Made by a program: the position numbers and the translations under genes. From positions 1,982,065 to 2,046,064 of the forward strand of contig NC_133477.1 in assembly GCF_025370935.1 (NCBI RefSeq): 64,000 nt of DNA. Direction: 5' to 3'. Shown piece after piece: positions 29,051 through 39,484 of this stretch. Numbering within the stretch: position 1 is the first letter of the stretch; each line of letters begins with the position of its first letter. Under the pieces are notes generated by a model. It was not told the origin of the DNA. It made no database searches and saw only the letters and a list, made by a program, of their open reading frames with translations. This DNA is from Choristoneura fumiferana. Taxonomy: Eukaryota; Arthropoda; Insecta; Lepidoptera; Tortricidae.

Positions 29051-29782
29051 TTGTAGCCCGCGACCCTAAAATAACGCTAAAACTAACGTCACAGTAAAAT
29101 ACTAAAAAGAACAATTTTTTTTACCAAATGCTTTAATTAGAGGATTCCCGGGACCCATCCCAATACCGCCCGCGACCCGAGGTTAAGAAACGGTGCTGTA
29201 GAGATACTGTGTCAGATATTGGTGCTGGTGATTGTACCATTTCCTTTTACTTTTACGCGGTGACATATCTCATTCGCATTTAAGGATAGTGTCCCTATGT
29301 CCCAAAAGTGTGCGCGTAGGTTCATCACCAAAGTGACCTAGGTATTTAACTTAATTATTAGGGAGCACCGGCCTCATAACGTACAGAGGAAACAAATCAT
29401 TGTCGTGACCGAAATGTGTTGAACGTATTCATTCATTCAGACATTCATTCACATTTAAGTAAATACCTCAAAGATAGCAGTATTTTTTCTACTAAATTTA
29501 AAACCTGTCATCTCCAGCAATTGAAACCACCGCAAAGGAATATAAGCAAGATTAACGGCCAAGTAAAAAGGTTTACTTATTAAAGAAAACAATTTCAAAA
29601 AGCATTCCCCGCAAACTGTTGGCAACACTTTCTCGGTTTTATTTAAGAAAGTTAGGGTCTTAATTAAATTTCCGTTCCATTAAGAACCTTTTCCCCGATT
29701 GTAAGCCTTAAGTGTTTATTGCACAGGCAAGTTAGGTAAGTAGGAGGTTAAGTTTACCTTTTAGGGTAACTTTGAGAGCAAA

Positions 29783-30093
29783 CATCATCATCATCATCCC
29801 AGCCTATATACGTCCCACTGCTGGGCACAGGCCTCCTCTCAGAACAAGAGGGCTTGGGCTATAGTTCCCACGCGGGCCCAGTGCGGATTGGGAACTTCAC
29901 ACGCACCATTGAATTGCTTCGCAGGTTTGTGCAGGTTTCCTCACGATGTTTTCCTTCACCGCAAAGCTCGTGGTAAATTTCAAATGTAATTCCGCACATG
30001 AATTTGGAAAAACTCAGAGGTGCGAGCCGGGGTTTGAACCCACAACCCTCTGATTGAGAGGCGATAGGTCAAACCACTAGGCCACCACGGCTT
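29783..30093 (-). mobile_element. SINE family A, full length
   Basis: On the minus strand: a tRNA-like head (A box GTGGCCTAGTGG, B box GGGTTCAAACCCC), body, and tail GGCTGGGATGATGATGATG. It is about 310 bp. No target duplication is obvious. Confidence 0.8.
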
Positions 30094-30250
30094 TTTTCAG
30101 CAAAGCAGAAGAGAAGAGAGCAAACATACTTGCAGGTAAAATAAGTTGTTGGTAAAAATCGGATGGTGAATGGATTAGTGGATGAACGATAACCTAGGTA
30201 ATAAATAAGTTTTTGCTAAAAAAAACAATTTTAACACTTACTTTTTGTTA

Positions 30251-31012
30251 GTCAAAATACCACCAACGGGACTTTTCAGGCTTACACACACGAGTAATAT
30301 TTACCTCGACGTTTCGGCAACATTGCAGTGGCCGTGGTAGTGGTGATAGTGGTATTAGTAGTTGAGTCTATTCGTCACCACGGCCATTGCAATGTTGCCG
30401 AAACATCGAGGTAAATATTACTCATTGTGTGTTAGCGTGATAAGTATTGTATTATATACTGTATTGTAAAACTCTTTATCTACATGCATATCATAACTTC
30501 CCAGTTATATGTTCAGAAACGACTATCAAATGGCTTTTTTATGAAACCTGGTATCTGCGGATGCATCTTAATGTTCACATTAAAGTACAGTGCATCTTAA
30601 TGTTTACATTAAAGTATCGGTAATACTTTTTTTAACAATGCATATCTGTACATGTTGTAGAAAACTTAGGACATGCATGTAGATAATAATTATTATTATA
30701 AATAAAACTTTAGTTTTTTATTATCTGTGTTTTAGCTTTGGTAGGTACTTCAAACTAGTTATCAGTAACACTACTTAAAATACAGGCCATATCTGAACAT
30801 ATTATAGAAAACTTATGATATGCATGTAGATAAAGTTATGTATGCGGCTATACATAATTAGGCATTAAAACACTCGTGTAATCTTATTATGAAACGCCTT
30901 CGGCTCGTTTCATAAAACCACACTCGTACTTTAATGCCTCTCAATATGCACCAGCCACATAAATAACTATTATTGTACATAAAAACACAAGTCCCGTTGG
31001 TGGTATTTTGAC
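30251..31012. mobile_element. Composite inverted-repeat element
   Basis: The outer ends GTCAAAATACCACCAACGGG and CCCGTTGGTGGTATTTTGAC are perfect over 20 bp. Inside are two further inverted pairs: 30284-30341 with 30377-30432 (CGAGTAATATTTACCTCGA...), and about 30477-30515 with 30785-30833 (ATCTACATGCATATCATAA...). No ORF. It looks like a foldback element with nested MITEs. Confidence 0.6.
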
Positions 31013-31065
31013 AATGAGTGTAAATCACGAAAGATTAAAACGTTGTACTTTTTGTTAACTGTACT

Positions 31066-31257
31066 TCCATTGACACCCAAACTACATGAGCAGTCCAGCA
31101 GAGACGATCCTGGCTAGACTACCATTATGTCACTACCAGATTATTGTATTGACACGCCATACCGTCGAATAAAAAAAAAAAAAAAAAATTTACATAAGTA
31201 TGCCAAATTTCAAGACAATCCGACTACTAAAAGCGGGTCAAATTGAACTTGCAAGAT
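31066..31257 (+). repeat. Repeat family F
   Basis: It matches 6218-6552 and 41262-41540: ACTGTACTTCCATTGACACC, CACTACCAGATTATTGTATTG, CCAAATTTCAAGACAATCCG. It ends at the start of the SINE at 31258. Confidence 0.55.
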
Positions 31258-31474
31258 GACCGGATAAGTGGTTGGAGAACCTGACTACGAAGCTTGAGGT
31301 CCCGGGTTCGATTCCCGGCCGGGGCAGATATTTGTGTGAATAACACGAATGTTTGATCTCGGGTCTTGGATGTTTAATATGTTTTTAAGTATGTATTAAT
31401 CTATATAATTATGTTTATCCGTTGCCTAGTATCCATAGTACAAGCTTTGCTTAGTTTGGGACTAGGTCAATTGG
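31258..31474 (+). mobile_element. tRNA-Arg-like SINE, 5' part (split)
   Basis: The head GACCGGATAAGTGGTTGGAG...GGTTCGATTCCCGGCC resembles tRNA-Arg (A and B boxes present). The body runs to GACTAGGTCAATTGG, where a family-B retroposon interrupts it. The 3' end continues at 37314-37348. A complete uninterrupted copy is at 42492-42749. Confidence 0.75.
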
Positions 31475-31688
31475 TTTTTTTTTTTTTTTTATTTATTCGA
31501 CTGGATGGCAAACGAGCAAGTGGGTCTCCTGATTGTAAGAGATCAACACCGCCCATAAACATCTGAAACACCAGGGGTATCGCAGACGCGTTGCCAACCT
31601 AGAGGCCTAAGATGGGATACCTCAAGTGCCAGTAATTTCACCGGCTGTCTTACTCTCCACGCCGAAACACAACAGTGCAAGCACTGCT
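31475..31688 (-). mobile_element. Retroposon family B, 3' part (split)
   Basis: The poly(A) end (T run 31475-31490) and body reach AAGCACTGCT, where the LTR element enters. The other part resumes at 37235. The host SINE shows ATTGG at 31470-31474 and ACTGG at 37309-37313, probably its target duplication. Confidence 0.8.
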
Positions 31689-32367
31689 TGTCGCGAATAA
31701 TCGCGATTAAGAATTATTGGTGAGTTCCTTAAACGATTTCTGAACGCAACTTTAATAACTGGTAACACTAAGGTGTGACGCGGTAGTCTAAAAATAGAAT
31801 TGGACGGGTGAGGATTGAATGTGAGACACGAACGGTTGTAATGGAAGGAAAATGGTTTATAATTATTAGAATCAAGTGTTGGTTTGTACGAGGCAGATGG
31901 TTAAGTATCCCCTAACTTGGTATGTATTGGTTTGTGCGAAGCAGATGGTTAAGTTCCCCCCTAACTTGGTGAGTGTTTGTAAAGTGTAACAACTTAGTAA
32001 CGAGTAGAAATACTCGTAGTAATATTGAGATATAGATGAAAAGAACATTGCATTTATATGGAGGTAAGGGGGTTCTTTGGGGAAGGCGGAGGAACCATGG
32101 GGCCCTCGGGCCCCGGTCTGTGTTTTGCTCATGGCAACAGGTGTACCCGTCTAATGAGAGGATCCTACCACCATGTGGCTCTCGGGTGCATTTGTGGTGC
32201 TAGTAGCGTTACACAGATATCTTAAAGTTAAAGTAATATGCTTGAGCATAATTGTACATCACTATATCTCTTTATTATCATCCATGAGACTTTGTCGGAC
32301 ATAAGAATTGACATAATTGCGAATCCAGGCTGACCATAGAGATATAGAGTTCATATTCGTGCCGACA
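31689..32367 (+). repeat. 5' LTR of the non-autonomous element (679 bp)
   Basis: It starts TGTCGCGAATAATCGCGATT and ends TTCGTGCCGACA. It contains a short internal duplication (GTTTGTACGAGGCAGATGG and GTTTGTGCGAAGCAGATGG, 31881-31975). It matches 36550-37229. Confidence 0.85.
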
Positions 32368-32520
32368 AAATGGTGAAGGTGCTGAGATGACAACTGTGAC
32401 ATTCTGATTAGGTTACATTGCGTTAGTAACTTTCAAAAAAAAAAAGTGGGTTTGGAGGTTGGAATAGCACTGTTCTTCTTTAGGAATTAGCGTAAGCTAG
32501 GGACGTCGAAAGGCAGGTAA

Positions 32521-33376
32521 ATAGGTGATAGAACATGCTAAAGATGTGACAGGCGTGTGTTAGCTTGCGAGCTTCACGCGTTGCTATTCAGGGTTGTAGA
32601 TTCCTCTGTTTAGCGGTCCTTTGACGTTCTAGTTATGCTGATAGGTAGGAGAACATGTTAAAGATGTGACAGGCGTGTGTTAGCTTGCGAGCTTCACGCG
32701 TTGCTATTCAGGGTTGTAGATTCCTCTGTTTAGCGGTCCTTTGACGTTCTAGTTATGCTGATAGGTAGGAGAACATGTTAAAGATGTGACAGGCGTGTGT
32801 TAGCTTGCGAGCTTCACGCGTTGCTATTCAGGGTTGTAGATTCCTCTGTTTAGCGGTCCTTTGACGTTCTAGTTATGCTGACAGGTAGGAGAACATGTTA
32901 AAGATGTGACAGGCGTGTGGTAGCTTGCGAGCTTCACGCGTTGCTATTCAGGGTTGTAGATTCCTCTGTTTAGCGGTCCTTTGACGTTCTAGTTATACTG
33001 ATAGGTAGTTGTGAGAACAGGTCGAAGTAATGACAGGCGTGTGGTAGCTTGCGAGCTTCACGCGTTGCTATTCAGGGTTGCAGATTCCTCTGTTTAGCGG
33101 TCCTTTGACGTTCTACTATGCTGATAGGTAGGTAGCTAGAACATGTTGAAGATGTGACAGGCGTGTGGTAGCTTGCGAGCTTCACGCGTTGCTATTCAGA
33201 GATGGGAGATTCCTCTGCTTGGCGGTCCTTTGACGTTCTAGTTATGCTGATAGGTAGTTGTGAGAACAGGTCGAAGTAATGACAGGCGTGTGGTAGCTTG
33301 CGAGCTTCACGCGTTGCTATCCAGAGATGGGAGATTCCTCTGCTTGGCGGTCCTTTGACGTTCTATACTGATAGGT
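32521..33376 (+). repeat. Seven-unit 120-bp tandem repeat inside the LTR element
   Basis: The unit opens ATAGGTAGGAGAACATG and contains GACAGGCGTGTG, AGCTTGCGAGCTTCACGCG and GCGGTCCTTTGACGTTCTA. Copies start near 32521, 32641, 32761, 32881, 33001, 33121 and 33248. The first four keep an exact 120-bp period and the later ones have small insertions. CGTGTG...CACGCG can fold into a hairpin in every unit. Confidence 0.9.
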
Positions 33377-34333
33377 AACGAGGAGAATAGACAGGCACGT
33401 ACTGGTTAGAATACCCTACGGAGCCGCTGCTGGGGTGAGCCCCAGGCAGCAGTCAATAGTATGAGTAATCTGATTGAATAGATATGTAATAATATGCTTT
33501 GGTTTAGAACACGTGATGGTGTGCGAACCTCATGTTGCCGCTGCCGAGGTCGCATTCTCGGTATGCATCTAGATTGGATTGAAAATTAAATGATTGCAAA
33601 ATATAGTGGCCAATTTATACTAGTGAATGTTTGCTTGTTGAGATTCGTTTAGTTATTATATTTATATAGAAGAAAGCACAAAGATTTTTTTTCTTGGTCA
33701 TTTGGAAGTCATGACATTGCTAGAAGACGGAACAGAGTGACTTTGACTAAGAATTACTTGTGACAAGTTGTACTACAATTAACTTTGACAAAGCCACTTT
33801 AGAGAAATGTTTGGTTCTTAACATTGACAGGAAAGGCACTTGGTACCGAAGTATGCATCAGGTTTTGGATTTGGTGATAGAAAAGGTATTGATTTTATTT
33901 CTATAAATATACCCTTTTGTTTCTTAATAAAAATATACTTTAATTATTCCGTGGTGTGAATCTAGCATAAGCAGAAAGTTATATATTTTATGAGCTGGCA
34001 ACCATTTGTTTCTGTCAGTATGTTCTTGTTGTTAGAAAGAAGTGAAGATTGACGGAAAAACGTCTATGAATGTTTTACTGTGCTCTTATTGGTTATTACA
34101 TTCTTAATGTCGTTTTACGATTGGTTGTTACGGTTTGTTGGTAAAGAAGTGTGCATTGAAAACAAACACTTGTTGTTTGTTTTGGTTTTTACTAACGTAA
34201 GTTGTGATATGAAAATCATTTCTTGTTACAAAGTTTTGTCGAATCGAAATATTTAGAGAAAAGGCGTACGAAGGACATATAAGATTTGGAAATACTGGAT
34301 GTATTGTGAATACTTGGATGGTGGATTTAAAGA

Positions 34334-34455
34334 CCTGCCCCCTGTGCCACAAGGTTGCAGTGCTGCAATTCGACAAAATTGTCAAGTTTCCCATAGTAAA
34401 ATGTTACAATTTGTCGAATTGTGGCGCTTGTGGCTTTTGTGGTTCAGGGGGCTGG
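34334..34455. mobile_element. CCCCCTG foldback MITE inside the LTR element
   Basis: CCTGCCCCCTGTGCCACAAG pairs imperfectly with CTTTTGTGGTTCAGGGGGCTGG, and AATTCGACAAAATTG with CAATTTGTCGAATT. The whole 122 bp is a near-complete hairpin. No coding content. Confidence 0.6.
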
Positions 34456-35371
34456 AGTGTTTCAAAGTTATAGTAAATCTGAGAAAATATCTCAGGTACG
34501 AGTGATGGTTGAACTTTGCTAATTAATACTGTTTATTATAATCGGCGCCTCGAAAAGTACTCCTCTTAACTGATGCCGAGTGTGTTGAGTTGGAATTACG
34601 CTAGTTCTAACTACAGTAGTTAGATCTAAGTGTGTCTAAGCAGAGTACAAAAACTAGATAAAAGTATTTTTATAGTAAATTATAAGTAAATAAGAATAAC
34701 AATCAGTAAGTAAATAACCAATGGTCAAGGAGTATATTGAGTAACAATAGAAGTATAAAATTTGTGCATACTAGTTATTTACATGATGTTAAACAATGTT
34801 TGTTTATTAAATTACAGTTAGTGTCACAAGGAGGATAATAAAAGGGAACGGGCTCTTTGTATATGGCTTGAGCTTAGCCAGAAGAGGAAACTGTTCTCTA
34901 AGCTTCGGAGGTGTTTATCACTAGTTGAGAGGTTGAAACCTGAGTTGTATATAGATGTTGAAGTTGAAAGAAGATGGCCTCCAGTATATTGATAATGTTG
35001 CTGATGTTCCAAGGGGGCTTTGTTATGAACTGCACAGAGCTGATAATTGGGGCTGACAGGGCCATAATGGACATTACAATTCCTTTGTCTGAGAGGACAA
35101 GTGAAGGCAGTTGTACGGAGTTGTTTCGGGGCCGGTCTTGAGCAAGTGTACTTGTGATGGTAACCAGTAACACACAAGGATTGGCTGGTGTTGGTACGTC
35201 TTTAAGGAGTCCGTCTGGCTCTAGAGGCTGGTTGGAGCCTGGGAACGGCCTGCCATAATTATACTGGTACAGTGAAAAGTCCGAAGGGGCCGGTGTTGTA
35301 GTAGCAGTGTATGTTTGATGCCCGTTGCCCAATGTTACAAGCTTTTATTATTTAGTTGCACCTGTCCTCTT

Positions 35372-35625
35372 GTCTGTCTGTCTGTCTGTCTGTCTGTGTC
35401 TGTCTGTCTGTAGTCAAATCTTGCTTGTTGGATTCAACCAACTTCCAGTAGTCTGATTGACTTGAAGTTTGGCATACTTATGTGAATCGCGTGACAGTGC
35501 AGTAATCTGGTAGTGGCATCCTGGTGGTCTGGCCAGGAGCATCTCCACAGGACGGAGCTCTTCAACGGTTGGTGGCATCGACTTGAGATTCGGTATGCAG
35601 GTGTAGTTTGGGTGGCAGTGCGAGT
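35372..35625 (-). repeat. Repeat family F (reverse) with CTGT microsatellite
   Basis: (CTGT)n at 35372-35411 is followed by the reverse complement of family F: CCAACTTCCAGTAGTCTGATT, CAGTAATCTGGTAGTGGCATC, GAGCTCTTCAACGGTTGG. It lies within the LTR element. Confidence 0.55.
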
Positions 35626-36549
35626 GTGATCAGCAAGGGGTACAGTCAGCAGAGGAACCTTGTATTAAAAATGAAATTTTTATGGTTTGGTTATTATAAG
35701 TTTAGGTAAGAAGTGTTTATGTACCTTGAAGAAGGTCAGAAGTAAGCAGTGAGAGAAAACAATAACTTGCTATTACTATACACAATCCCATGACCGCACC
35801 CTATACCGCCTTACGCTGTGAGAAGATATCAGATGGTAACAGAAAGGGTTCTGAGGGGAAAGAGACAGATTTTGTAGTCATTTGTTGCATGAGAAGTGAA
35901 AGAGTAAGACAACACTAGAGCAGAGCAGTGTTGCATTAACACTGGGCACAATCCTGCTTTGTTGAAACTGGGCTGGATACATGTACTGAGAATTGAGATT
36001 CACGGTCTTTTAATTTTCAGCGGTGGTGGAGGGTCTGAATGAAGTCAGACTTAGTAAAATATGGTCAGTAATAGGTGCCACTGAACTTTCAAGTATAGGA
36101 AATCATGGATCTGTAATCCAGTGTCTTGACATGGACATGTTTGAGTCGAGATTTTGTTTTTTTTATAATCGAGTTGATGGAGGAGGTTGAAATCCCACTA
36201 CTATTATATAAATGCGTGTGTTTGTAAATTTGTTTGTTTGTAGCTTCGTCGCGCCTAAGCCGCTGAACCGTTGCATGAGATTCGGTGTGCAGATGGTCTG
36301 GGTCCCGGGGAGGGCCAGGTCGTGTTTGGAGAAAGGTTTGCGGACCAAGCTACATCGGGACGAAATGGATGATCACAGAAGCTGTTAGAGAGTGACTCAG
36401 TGGAGATGGTTCGGTTTCAAGGATGGCGCCGTGGGTAAATTGTGAGGATGGGAGAATGAGGCGAATTATGGTTTTAAGAGCGGGTGAGAAAATTGCTAAG
36501 TGGATCCGGCAGCTTTACACCTTACTGTAAGTATAGCCGCCGACGGGAG

Positions 36550-37229
36550 TGTCGCGAATAATCGCGATTAAGAATTATTGGTGAGTTCTAAGGAACGATT
36601 TCTGAACGCAACTTTAATTACTGGTAACACTAAGGTGTGACGGGGGAGTCTAAAAATAGAATTGGACGGGTGAGGATTGAATGTGAGACACGAACGATTG
36701 TAATGGAAGGAAAATGGTTTATAATTATTAGAATCAAGTGTTGGTTTGTACGAGGCAGATGGTTAAGTATCCCCTAACTTGGTATGTATTGGTTTGTGCG
36801 AAGCAGATGGTTAAGTTCCCCCCCTAACTTGGTGAGTGTTTGTAAAGTGTAACAACTTAGTAACGAGTAGAAATACTCGTAGTAATATTGAGATATAGAT
36901 GAAAAGAACATTGCATTTATATGGAGGTAAGGGGGTTCTTTGGGGAAGGCGGAGGAACCATGGGGCCCTCGGGCCCGGTCTGTGTTTTGCTCATGGCAAC
37001 AGGTGTACCCGTCTAATGAGAGGATCCTACCACCATGTGGCTCTCGGGTGCATTTGTGGTGCTAGTAGCGTTACACAGATATCTTAAAGTTAAAGTAATA
37101 TGCTTGAGCATAATTGTACATCACTATATCTCTTTATTATCATCCATGAGACTTTGTCGGACATAAGAATTGACATAATTGCGAATCCAGGCTGACCATA
37201 GAGATATAGAGTTCATATTCGTGCCGACA
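36550..37229 (+). repeat. 3' LTR of the non-autonomous element (680 bp)
   Basis: It matches the 5' LTR apart from a few changes (for example TTCTAAGGAACG against TTCCTTAAACG, and GGGGGAGTC against GCGGTAGTC). It is followed directly by CTGCT. Confidence 0.85.
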
Positions 37230-37234
37230 CTGCT

Positions 37235-37348
37235 GCTTCACGGCAGGATTAGCGAGCAAGATGGTGGTAGCAATCCGGGCGGACCTTGCACAAGGTCCTA
37301 CCACCTGCACTGGTGTCAAGTGTACCGTGATATTTATTTATTTATTTA
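37235..37348. mobile_element. Remainder of family-B retroposon and of the tRNA-Arg-like SINE
   Basis: 37235-37308 completes the family-B copy begun at 31475 (minus strand, 5' end GCAGGTGGTAGGACC). 37314-37348 is the 3' end of the SINE begun at 31258 (GTCAAGTGTACCGTGATATT, then ATTT repeats). Confidence 0.75.
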
Positions 37349-37469
37349 AGATTTGACCCGAACATTATACGAGTACATTGCAAGTTAATAAAAAGCTTTT
37401 AAAACTAATGTAACATTCTAAGTTGCATAGGTTCTAGTTATGTGAAGAATAAAAGTTTAAAGTGAATTT

Positions 37470-37722
37470 CATCATTATCATCATTATTTTTTGAAGTCCA
37501 CTGTTGGACATAGATCTCCCCCATAAACCTCCAGTTACTTCAATTGGCAGCGGCCTTCATCCACCATGAACCTGCAACTTTAACCAGGTCATCCGTCCAT
37601 CTCGTTGGTGGACGTCCTACGCTACGCTTGCTGATCCGCGGTCTCCACTCGAGAACTTTTCGGCCCCAACGGCTATCTGTTCTCCGTGCTAGGCCTGCCC
37701 ATTGCCACTTCAACTTTAAGGT
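37470..37722 (-). mobile_element. 3' end of a diverged RTE-type LINE
   Basis: On the minus strand it reads AAGTGGCAATGGGC, GGACGTCC, GACCTGGTTAAAG and ends ATGATGATAATGATG. The order of blocks matches the RTE at 53301-56464, but with much divergence, so it is an older or separate subfamily. Confidence 0.65.
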
Positions 37723-38079
37723 GAATTTAATTACCTATCACCTTAAACCTCAGTCAGAAGTCTTAAGTCCAGTTTAGACTATTCCCAACTCGTTAACTTG
37801 ACAGCTTTGCATGTAATACAAACTTCCTTTCTAACTGAGGTTCACTGAGGTTTTCCATCGCGGTTCAAAGCGGCAAGTGTAGTTGGCACCTTTTTGCACC
37901 TGGTAAGACGCGGTTTGCTTTATTTTTATTTTTGTTTTATTTATGACGCGGGGCGGTTTTTTGACTCATTGTGCACTTATTTGACCTTTTCGTTATTTTC
38001 TTTAGTTATTATAAAATAAATAAATATCATGGAATAATTTACACTAATTGACCTAGTTCCAAGCTAAGCAAAGCATGTA

Positions 38080-38212
38080 CAGTCAGCATCAAAGTAGCTG
38101 GTTACTTTTGGACTTTATCGTTTTACAGCCACTTACTTCAGCGCCATACATGATTGACAAATGTGTTAATGTGACAGAGTAAAAAAGTAACCAGCTACTT
38201 TGATGCTGACCG
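38080..38212. mobile_element. CAGTCAGCATC MITE (133 bp)
   Basis: The inverted ends of about 32 bp (CAGTCAGCATCAAAGTAGCT and its complement) are flanked by TA on both sides. The space inside is short and AT-rich. Tc1/mariner-type. Confidence 0.8.
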
Positions 38213-38235
38213 TACGTACCAATACTAATTATAAT

Positions 38236-38644
38236 ATTTTTCATCACACTTGCTCGTAAACAGTGTCGTAACATGCAGGCTACCTTGGTTGCAACCCCCC
38301 AAATAAAACCCTCGACCTTAATGTGCTTGTCATGAAACCCGTGTGCTCGGTAAATGAGTCTTGCCGCGTACAAATTTTCTGAGTCACACGCACACGCGCG
38401 TTAGGCGCATGCTGCGGGAGGGGTAGGGGGAGGGCGGCGCTGTTAAGAGCGCAGCCTAAGGTATCGCCAATATTCGGAACAATTATATTTTTTCTTTTAG
38501 TAATATAAAATTTTACTCGCAAATGTGATGAAAAACATTGCATGTCGCACGGCCGGTACTAGAATTATGAATATCGACTCATTAAATCCTAATAGACTCT
38601 CGTTCGTAATTCTTTATTTACCGCCCTCAAGACACAATGTACTA
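38236..38644. repeat. Repeat family C, copy without the small MITE
   Basis: It corresponds to 28272-29050 but has the uninterrupted site AACAGTGTCGTAACATGCAGG at 38260-38278. It ends ACACAATGTACTATT. The start of another copy (GAGCGCAGCCTAAGATATTGG) is at 63967, at the window edge. Confidence 0.65.
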
Positions 38645-39160
38645 TTTAGGAATGTGCGTAGCCTATTTGCGGTATCGGCAATGCTATGTCACATTGTCAT
38701 GACGTCTGTGAAAACGTTTAGTTAGTTCGGCAGTTCCTCGTATTGTAGAGAAGCTCGATATTTCGGCACAGTTGCATGCGCCATGGTCACGAGACGACTC
38801 AAGAAATTAAGGTACGCAGAACAAAACCCGCAATAGTCTAAAACATTGTGTAGTTCGACAGTGTACATTAACTTGCGTTGCCTGTACTATTTTACAGCAC
38901 TCAGTCAGACTTTCCCATTTCATTTCGTTTGTCGTTATCGCCCTCGTCGTTACCGCTCTAACGTTATTTTAACGACGGCTCTTCGTTAAAATATTCCAAC
39001 GGTGACTCACAGCGTTTTTTAATGACCGAATAAAAATGAGAGTTGGAGTTGATGTTTGTCAATGTAAAATATTACAATTTTTAATATGCAGTAAATTGCA
39101 GCTATGAAAATATATTATGTAGGTAATATGAAATAGGCGCAATAGAGTTAGCCGTTAGGA

Positions 39161-39478
39161 AGCCGTGGTGGCATAGTGGTTTGACCTATCGCCTCTCAAG
39201 CTGAGGGTCGTGGGTTCAAACCCCGGCTCGCACCTCTGAGTTTTTCCAAATTCATGTGCGGAATTACATTTGCAATTTACCACGAGCTTTGCGGTGAAGG
39301 AAAACATCGTGAGGAAACCTGCACAAACCTGCGAAGCAATTCAATGGTGTGTGTGAAGTTCCCAATCCGCACTGGGTCCGCGTGGGAACTATGGCCCAAG
39401 CCCTCTTGTTCTGAGAGGAGGCCTGTGCCCAGCAGTGGGACGTATATAGGCTGGGATGATGATGATGATGATGATGAA
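39161..39478 (+). mobile_element. SINE family A, full length
   Basis: Head AGCCGTGGTGGCATAGTGG, B box GGGTTCAAACCCC, body, and tail GGCTGGGATGATGATGATG. It is the best-preserved plus-strand copy here and is used as the family reference. Confidence 0.85.
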
Positions 39479-39484
39479 TAGAGT

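Larger units (their letters stand above)
28231..29198. mobile_element. CAGCGGTTCTTAAC element (hAT-like) inside the MITE
   Basis: CAGCGGTTCTTAACG at the left pairs with GTTAAGAAACGGTGCTG at the right. Both sides are flanked by TAGAG (28226-28230, 29199-29203). The ends recall hAT elements, but the direct repeat is 5 bp rather than 8. It contains repeat family C. Confidence 0.55.
28159..29234. mobile_element. CAGTCAGC MITE carrying nested insertions
   Basis: The left end CAGTCAGCTGATTAATATCTGCC and right end GGTGCTGGTGATTG, flanked by TA, match the 135-bp MITE at 1526-1660. Here about 970 bp have been inserted at its centre (28231-29198). Confidence 0.7.
31689..37229 (+). mobile_element. Non-autonomous LTR retrotransposon (5.5 kb, LARD-like)
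   Basis: Direct repeats of about 680 bp with TGTCG...CGACA ends are flanked by a perfect 5-bp duplication CTGCT (31684-31688, 37230-37234). A candidate primer-binding site (TGGTGAAGGTGC at 32371) follows the 5' repeat and a short purine run (GACGGGAG) precedes the 3' repeat. The 4.2-kb inside shows no gag or pol motif. Instead it has a 7-unit tandem repeat, a MITE, a CTGT microsatellite and fragments of other repeats. LTR divergence is low (a handful of differences), so transposition was recent and must have used proteins in trans. Confidence 0.8.

Noticed and set aside
31889..31975. Paired CCCTAACTTGG words with regular spacing in the LTR, looking like a short array
   Set aside because: Only two copies exist and they lie inside both LTRs; no spacer-repeat pattern, so not CRISPR.
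32521..33376. CRISPR-like repeat-spacer array
   Set aside because: The whole 120-bp unit repeats, not a short repeat with unique spacers, and the DNA is eukaryotic.
34128..34394. 88-codon minus-strand open frame
   Set aside because: No domain, low-complexity composition, overlaps the MITE at 34334-34455.
37544..37777. 77-codon plus-strand frame
   Set aside because: Antisense to a diverged LINE 3' end.
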